Origin: Pseudomonadales bacterium
Lineage (GTDB): Bacteria; Pseudomonadota; Gammaproteobacteria; Pseudomonadales; Azotimanducaceae
NCBI GenBank assembly: GCA_019634925.1
Contig: JAHCAL010000001.1
Span: forward strand, 248,001 to 312,000
DNA: 64,000 bases
Direction of reading: 5' to 3'
Within the stretch, counting starts at the first letter, position 1. Every line of letters starts with the position of its first letter. The position numbers and the translations under genes were made by a program. The notes beneath the pieces were generated by a model. That model saw only the letters and a program-made list of their open reading frames with translations. It did not search any database and was not told the origin of the DNA. Below, in pieces: positions 59,371-64,000 of the stretch.

Positions 59371-60030
59371 ATGCCGACGCGAACCGAAGACACGCCGATC
59401 GACACACTGCGCGAAGCCACCATCGACCGCCTGATCGTCAACTACGGCCACGGCAAATTGTCGCTGGAGGCGTTCGAACGCCGGCTCGACGCGGCGCTCG
59501 AAGCGGCGGCGCATGAACAACTGACCGCGCTGACTGCGGACCTCGACCTCGAGGTGGACGCCGGTTATACGCAACGCAAGGCGGCCCGGCTCGGCCCGGC
59601 GGAGGAGCAGCCGGACGACCCCGACGTCGGCTGGGTGGTCAGCATCTTCGGCGGCAACGACCGCAAGGGTCCGTGGACGGTACCGGAGGAACTGCGCATC
59701 GTGACGCTGTTCGGCGGCAGCACCATCGATTTCACCGACGCCCGGTTCACCAGCCGCACGGTGCGGGTCAGGATCTTCTGCATGTTCGGCGGCGACGACA
59801 TCTACGTGCCGCCGCATGCCAACGTCACGGCCAACGTGTTCTGCCTGTTCGGCGGGGTTTCCAACAAGGCGCCCGGCAACCCGGACCCGGAAGCGCCGCG
59901 CATCGCGGTGAACGGCTTCGTGATGTTCGGCGGAACCGACATCAAGGTGCGCAAGTCCCTGAAGGCACGTCTGCGCGAGTTCGCCGACGGCCTGCGCGAG
60001 GCGCTTTCCGAGTCCGGTCCCACGCGCTAG
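59371..60030 (+). CDS. DUF1707/LiaF-like protein
   Basis: A protein of 219 residues without a signal peptide. The N-terminal DUF1707 region (residues 8-50) has REATIDRLIVNYGHGKLSLEAFERRLDAA; the C-terminal part is LiaF-like beta-helix (LRIVTLFGGSTIDFTDARF, IFCMFGGDDIYVPPHANVTANV, VNGFVMFGGTDIKV), the pattern of proteins that modulate envelope-stress sensors. The ATG at 59371 is preceded by GGGAGAGGAG. It is convergent with the fusion gene across a palindromic element. Confidence 0.82.
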   Translation: MPTRTEDTPIDTLREATIDRLIVNYGHGKLSLEAFERRLDAALEAAAHEQLTALTADLDLEVDAGYTQRKAARLGPAEEQPDDPDVGWVVSIFGGNDRKGPWTVPEELRIVTLFGGSTIDFTDARFTSRTVRVRIFCMFGGDDIYVPPHANVTANVFCLFGGVSNKAPGNPDPEAPRIAVNGFVMFGGTDIKVRKSLKARLREFADGLREALSESGPTR

Positions 60031-60044
60031 CGCGGGCCGCGCGG

Positions 60045-60227
60045 CTAGCCCGCATCCGTCACCGATTGCCGGCTGCGGTCGCGGATCTGCGGGCAAATCC
60101 TGCGTTGCGCTCCGATCGGGTGCTCGACGTACTGTCGAGTACGCCTGCGCGCCCGATCTATCGCGCGCCTTGTCTTTCCCCGCATCTCCACGCCCTCGCT
60201 CGCCAATCGGTGACGGATGCGGGCTAG
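60045..60227. mobile_element. 183-bp imperfect palindrome with 24-bp terminal inverted repeats (MITE-like)
   Basis: The ends 60045-60068 and 60204-60227 are perfect inverted copies (CTAGCCCGCATCCGTCACCG and four more bases). Interior segments remain complementary on the same axis: TGCGGG at 60088 pairs with CCCGCA at 60179, GATCGGG at 60114 pairs with CCCGATC at 60152, and a central CGTAC/GTACG pair (60128-60132, 60139-60143) sits within one base of the axis. GCGG flanks both ends (60041-60044, 60228-60231), as a target duplication would. It contains no protein-coding potential I recognise. Confidence 0.75.
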
Positions 60228-61687
60228 GCGGCTTGCGAAGCGGACTTCGCAGAAAAGAAGCGGCTCCGGATGCCGGACTTCAAGAGCTTCTTGCGCTGCT
60301 CGAAGGCGAGCGGGCTCTTCTCCTGCGTGCAGAGTACCCAGTCGACGCCGGGGTGCGCGCGTGCCATCAGTTCCATCTGCGCGGCCCACCATTCCGGCGG
60401 ACACAGGGTGCAGTGCGCGTTCGTGCCGTCCGGCAGGATCTTCTTCGCCGGGTAACAGGCGGCGACCGCATAGACGAACTTGCGCGCATGGCCGAACAGG
60501 TGGTGCAGCACCCACGGGATGTCCTCGGCCGGAATGTGCTCGAGTACGTCCGTGGTGATCACCCCGTCGTACTGCGAATCGTACGGGCCGGCGAACGGTG
60601 GGTAGGCTGGATCGTAGCAGGTCACCCGCGCGTCGCCCCAGGCGGGCATGGTCTTGTAGCGCGATGCGGGGTCCTCGCCGGGAGCCGCCTGGTATAGCGT
60701 TGCCTTGCCGGAACCGTAGTCGAGCACGGTCGCCGCGGCGTGCCGGCCGACCAGTTCGGCGATCGGCGCCACGTGTTCGGTGAGCGAGATGCCCGAGAAG
60801 GTACTCTGCGCGCTGTGCCCGGACTCGGGACGCCCTTCTTCGTGCATGGTCGCGTAGAGGTCGAGCAGTTCGCGATAACGCTCGCTCGGCGCCGCCTTGG
60901 TGAACAGCGTGAAGCCGGCTTGGTCGGCCTCGGCCTCCAGCGTGTCCCACAATGCACTCTGCGCGTGCCGCCGGTAACGCAGGAGTTCGGGGAACGGCTG
61001 CCAGGGCTGCGTGTGCAGGGTCGTGAAGTGCAGGAGCTTCGAGCGTCCCTCCGCGTACTCGTCGTCGCGCGCGTTCCAGTGCGGATCCATGTGGCCCCAG
61101 CGGCCTGCATCGTGGACGGCTGCACGGAACACCTTGTGTTTGTTCGAGCGCTTGGCCATCTCGAGCGTCCAGAGCGGCGCGAGCTTGGCGCAGTCGAGCA
61201 GCATGACCGACGTCTCGCGGTCGTCGATGCTGAGCAGCGCCGCGTCGCCCATGTCCTGGTCGAACAGGATTGCCGGATCCGCGAGGTAGATCTGGTCGAC
61301 GTCGTTGTAGATGGCGCGCCCCGCATTGCCCGCGAGCGCGGGAATGGCGTAGCGATACTGGGTGAAGCCGGTCTTCCAGGAGGACCGGTCGAACCCCTTC
61401 AGATTGCTCATCAGGTGGATCTCGTAGGCGCGCGCCGGATCGCGATGCCGGCGGATCGACCAGACGAGCACCCGCTCCGCGCGGAACTGGGCAGGCTCGG
61501 TGCCGACGAAGATGCGCACCGGCGGCAGCGTGGAAGGTTCGACGCCCGGCTCGGGCGCCAGGCGGATCAGGATCGGCCGGTCGCGGTCGCCGGGCGGCCG
61601 GTGGCCGGTGTTCTTCAGCACGGCACTCAGACGGCGGTGGTGGAGCTTGGTCTTGAAGGATTTCTGCGACGCGGTGGATCGCGACAT
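60224..61687 (-). CDS. Fusion: GT8-like glycosyltransferase domain plus SAM-dependent methyltransferase
   Basis: A protein of 487 residues with two catalytic folds. Residues about 55-290 look like a family 8 GT-A glycosyltransferase: PVRIFVGTEPAQF, VLVWSIRRHRDP, a DVD metal motif (Asp129, Asp131) in YNDVDQIYLAD and a later HFTTLHTQPW. Residues about 310-460 hold a class I methyltransferase with VLDYGSGKATLY (Gly-rich motif at about 322-326) and DGVITTDVLEHIPAED. The pairing suggests sequential sugar transfer and methylation on one glycan, an inference. The ATG at 61687 is preferred. The stop codon TAG lies within the terminal CTAG of the adjacent repeat element. Confidence 0.75.
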   Translation of the reverse strand: MSRSTASQKSFKTKLHHRRLSAVLKNTGHRPPGDRDRPILIRLAPEPGVEPSTLPPVRIFVGTEPAQFRAERVLVWSIRRHRDPARAYEIHLMSNLKGFDRSSWKTGFTQYRYAIPALAGNAGRAIYNDVDQIYLADPAILFDQDMGDAALLSIDDRETSVMLLDCAKLAPLWTLEMAKRSNKHKVFRAAVHDAGRWGHMDPHWNARDDEYAEGRSKLLHFTTLHTQPWQPFPELLRYRRHAQSALWDTLEAEADQAGFTLFTKAAPSERYRELLDLYATMHEEGRPESGHSAQSTFSGISLTEHVAPIAELVGRHAAATVLDYGSGKATLYQAAPGEDPASRYKTMPAWGDARVTCYDPAYPPFAGPYDSQYDGVITTDVLEHIPAEDIPWVLHHLFGHARKFVYAVAACYPAKKILPDGTNAHCTLCPPEWWAAQMELMARAHPGVDWVLCTQEKSPLAFEQRKKLLKSGIRSRFFSAKSASQAA

Positions 61688-61865
61688 GCTGGTGTTCCGG
61701 ATGAGCTTGCAGGTGTATGGCGAGCCGCGTGCAGGGTAGCCCGCGGCCGCGCGCGCTGGCAAGCCACGGCCCGGCCGGGCCGGTCGTGGTAAGTTTGGCG
61801 TGCGGCGCTTGGCCCGCCGCAGCGGGAGCGCGCACGCCCGCTCGCACCCGCGGAGGAGCAGCGCT

Positions 61866-63251
61866 GTGGAACCAGTGTCACCGATGTCCCGACGCCCGGA
61901 CCCCGACGGTCCGGTACGCACCGTCATCTGCGGCGCCGGCGGGCGCGACTTCCACAACTTCAACCACGTCTACCGGGATGACCCCGGCGTGCAGGTCGTC
62001 GCCTTCACGGCCACCCAGATTCCTGGCATCGACCGGCGTCGCTATCCTGCGTCCCTCGCCGGGCGCCTGTACCCCGAGGGCATTCCGATCGTGCCGGAAG
62101 CCGATCTCGAAGCGGTCTGCGCGGTGGAATCGGTCGAGCGCGTGGTGTTCGCCTACAGCGACGTGAGCCACGCCGAGTTGATGCACGTCGGCGCGCGCGC
62201 GCTCGCGGCCGGCGCCGACTTCGTGCTGCTCGGACCGGAATCCACCTGGCTCGAGTCCCGTCGCCCGGTGATAGCGGTTTCCGCGGTGCGTACCGGTTGC
62301 GGCAAATCCCAGACGGCACGCTACCTTTCGCGCGCGCTCGCCGACGGCCTGCCGGGCTGCGCGCCGCTGCGTGTGGCGGTGCTGCGTCACCCCATGCCGT
62401 ACGGCAATCTCGCTGCCCAGCGCGTACAGCGCTTCGCGACCCTCGCCGACATCGACGCGGCCGACTGCACGCTCGAGGAGCGCGAGGAATACGAGCCGCA
62501 CGTCGCGGCGGGCAACCTCCTGTTCGCCGGGGTCGATTACGCGGCGATCCTTGCGGCCGCGGAAGCGGAAGCCGACCTGATCCTCTGGGACGGCGGCAAC
62601 AACGATTTCCCGTTCGTGCGGCCCGACCTGCACATCGTCGTGACCGACGCGTTGCGACCGGACCAGCTCGACACCCACCATCCTGGCGAAGCCGTACTGC
62701 GTGCCGCGGACCTCGTGATCCTGAACAAGGTCGATGCCGCCGCAGTCGGGTCCGTGGAGCGGCTTGCCGAAGGGATCCGTCGGCTCGCGCCGGGCGTGCC
62801 GCAGGTACGCGCCGCCTCGCCGGTGGTGCTGGACGACCCGACACTGCTGGCCGGGCGCCGGGTGCTCGTGGTCGACGACGGCCCGACCATCACCCACGGC
62901 GGCATGGCGTTCGGGGCAGGTTACCAGGCGGTGCGCGGTCTGCCCGGCGTGACGCTGGTGGATCCGCGGCAGAGCGCCCACCCTGACATCGCGCGGGTCT
63001 ACGCGCAGTATCCGCACATCGGGCCGGTGCTGCCGGCGGTGGGCTACAGCCCCGCGCAGCGGGCAGCGCTCGCGGCCACCATCGCGGCGTCGGGTGCCGA
63101 CGTCGTGGTCGCCGGCACGCCGATCGACTTCGCGCGCGTGGTGCCGGTGGATCGGCCGGTGGTGCGCGCCCGTTATGCGTACGCCGACGCCGGCGAACCG
63201 CGGCTGCTCGACCTGGTACGCGAGTTCCTGATCGCGCGGGGCGCCGCTTGA
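61866..63251 (+). CDS. Cyclic 2,3-diphosphoglycerate synthetase-like P-loop protein
   Basis: A 461-residue protein. It resembles the family of archaeal cyclic 2,3-diphosphoglycerate synthetase (about 460 residues), whose bacterial members are uncharacterised. Visible features are an N-terminal Rossmann-like domain (VRTVICGAGGRDFHNFNHVYRDD), a P-loop TGCGKS (143-148), a Walker B-like LILWDGGNNDFPF, a GTPase-like NKVD, and a C-terminal VDDGPTITHGGMAFGAG segment. The GTG at 61866 was chosen because GGAGGAG lies 7 nt upstream. Cyclic-phosphate formation is known only for the archaeal enzyme, so this activity is an inference. Confidence 0.82.
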   Translation: MEPVSPMSRRPDPDGPVRTVICGAGGRDFHNFNHVYRDDPGVQVVAFTATQIPGIDRRRYPASLAGRLYPEGIPIVPEADLEAVCAVESVERVVFAYSDVSHAELMHVGARALAAGADFVLLGPESTWLESRRPVIAVSAVRTGCGKSQTARYLSRALADGLPGCAPLRVAVLRHPMPYGNLAAQRVQRFATLADIDAADCTLEEREEYEPHVAAGNLLFAGVDYAAILAAAEAEADLILWDGGNNDFPFVRPDLHIVVTDALRPDQLDTHHPGEAVLRAADLVILNKVDAAAVGSVERLAEGIRRLAPGVPQVRAASPVVLDDPTLLAGRRVLVVDDGPTITHGGMAFGAGYQAVRGLPGVTLVDPRQSAHPDIARVYAQYPHIGPVLPAVGYSPAQRAALAATIAASGADVVVAGTPIDFARVVPVDRPVVRARYAYADAGEPRLLDLVREFLIARGAA

Positions 63252-63398
63252 GCGCGCTGCGCGCGCGTGCGATGCGGCGTTGCGACCGCGCCGCTCGCGA
63301 GTATATCGTCACGCCTCGACCGCACGGCGATTCGACTCGATGACGCGCGCTGATCCCCGCTCCCGCGGCCCCGCAGATCGTTCCACGGGTGCGACCGC

Positions 63399-64000
63399 AT
63401 GAAGGCGTACGCGATTGCCATCGCCCTGCTGCTGGCGATCTTCGGCGCCATCGGCGCCTACCTCTACCAGCGCTTCAGCGCCTTCGCGAGCATGGACTTC
63501 AGACCGCCGCCGGTGACCGTGGCGGTGTCCACCGCGCAAACCGAGACCTGGGACGAGACGTTGACCGCAGTGGGGACGATCCGGGCGGTGCGGGGCGTCG
63601 AACTCACCTCCGAATCGAGCGGCGAGATCGTCGAGATCCGCTTCGCATCCGGCGACCGGGTGGCGGCTGGCCAGCCACTGGTGGTGCTGAACGACGAGGT
63701 TGAACGCGCCAGCCGGCGCAACCAGCAGGCCGCTCTGGAACTGGCCGAGATCCTCTTCGAGCGCGACCGCGTGCTGCTGGCGCGCCAGTCGATTCCGCAG
63801 ACCCAGTTCGACCGCAGCCGGGCAGACCTGGAGCGGGCGCGTGCCCAGCTGGCGGAGACCGAAGCGCGGCTCGCCAACAAGCGCATCGAGGCGCCGTTCG
63901 CCGGTACGATCGGCATCAGCCGGCTCGACGTCGGCGACTACTTGTCGCCCGGCACTCTGATCGCCACCCTGCAGGACCTGACCGATCTCGAGATCGACTT
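63399..64000 (+). CDS. RND efflux membrane fusion protein, N-terminal part (truncated by window edge)
   Basis: The first 200 residues of a periplasmic adaptor. It has an uncleaved N-terminal anchor (AIAIALLLAIFGAIGAYLY), then the biotinyl-lipoyl half (SGEIVEIRFASGDRVAAGQPLVVL), a coiled-coil hairpin (about 90-150) and IEAPFAGTIGISRLDVGDYL of the second lipoyl half and beta-barrel start. It links an inner-membrane pump to an outer-membrane channel. The pump gene is expected just beyond the window. Confidence 0.92.
   Translation, partial: MKAYAIAIALLLAIFGAIGAYLYQRFSAFASMDFRPPPVTVAVSTAQTETWDETLTAVGTIRAVRGVELTSESSGEIVEIRFASGDRVAAGQPLVVLNDEVERASRRNQQAALELAEILFERDRVLLARQSIPQTQFDRSRADLERARAQLAETEARLANKRIEAPFAGTIGISRLDVGDYLSPGTLIATLQDLTDLEID

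Overview
The window reads as a chromosomal segment of a GC-rich gammaproteobacterium. The evidence is a ZipA division protein between smc and ligA, a YheU protein, TtcA, PpnN, a system I cytochrome c maturation cluster (ccmABCDEFGHI) and a CreBCD set. No tRNA, rRNA, CRISPR array, prophage or complete insertion sequence was seen. Genes are tightly packed, often with 1 or 4 bp overlaps, and use GTG and TTG starts freely. The order or family cannot be fixed from this sequence.

Layout. 1-4.4 kb: a divergent TesA-like esterase (cut by the window edge), the YbbA/YbbP ABC pair and ttcA. 4.4-11.7 kb: a response regulator followed by a very large Ser/Thr kinase-ATPase-GAF-PAS-histidine kinase-receiver-HPt protein. 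11.9-15.2 kb: yheU, a DUF11-type protein with an 18-bp minisatellite, and a TonB-dependent receptor. 15.3-23.6 kb: ppnN running directly into the complete ccm operon. 23.7-33.4 kb: a GntR regulator, smc, zipA, ligA and dinG. 33.3-39.3 kb: an M16 lipoprotein peptidase diverging from a glycine-zipper protein, a PepSY protein and a PhoPQ-like pair, with an OmpR-type 11-bp direct repeat in the divergent promoter region. 39.4-44.3 kb: a nitroreductase, creBCD and an EF-hand protein. 44.4-51.3 kb: an epimerase, a four-helix membrane protein, an ABC-F ATPase, a frameshifted methyltransferase, an amidase and an NlpE-META lipoprotein. 51.3-57.7 kb, all on the minus strand: DUF349, CDGSH, crotonase, a solitary secF, an exported HpcH-type aldolase and a YjbR protein. 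57.8-64 kb: an MBL hydrolase, a DUF1707 protein, a glycosyltransferase-methyltransferase fusion, a cyclic-2,3-diphosphoglycerate-synthetase-like protein and the start of an RND adaptor.

The functional blocks are conventional: cytochrome c biogenesis (haem export by CcmABCD, chaperone CcmE, ligation and thiol chemistry by CcmFGHI), chromosome maintenance and division (Smc, ZipA, LigA, DinG), and envelope sensing (three two-component systems).

The non-coding repeats are the least conventional part. Two long, nearly perfect palindromes share outer tips (TGGGGTCRGAGTAAAA), and a third solitary tip sits at 36.9 kb; all three lie 1-18 nt beyond a stop codon. A 183-bp imperfect palindrome with 24-bp perfect terminal inverted repeats and a possible GCGG duplication (60045-60227) looks like a non-autonomous mobile element, and its end supplies the stop codon of the adjacent gene. 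Other items worth checking are the homogenised minisatellite, a C9 tract just before a small gene, and two possible one-base homopolymer frameshifts.
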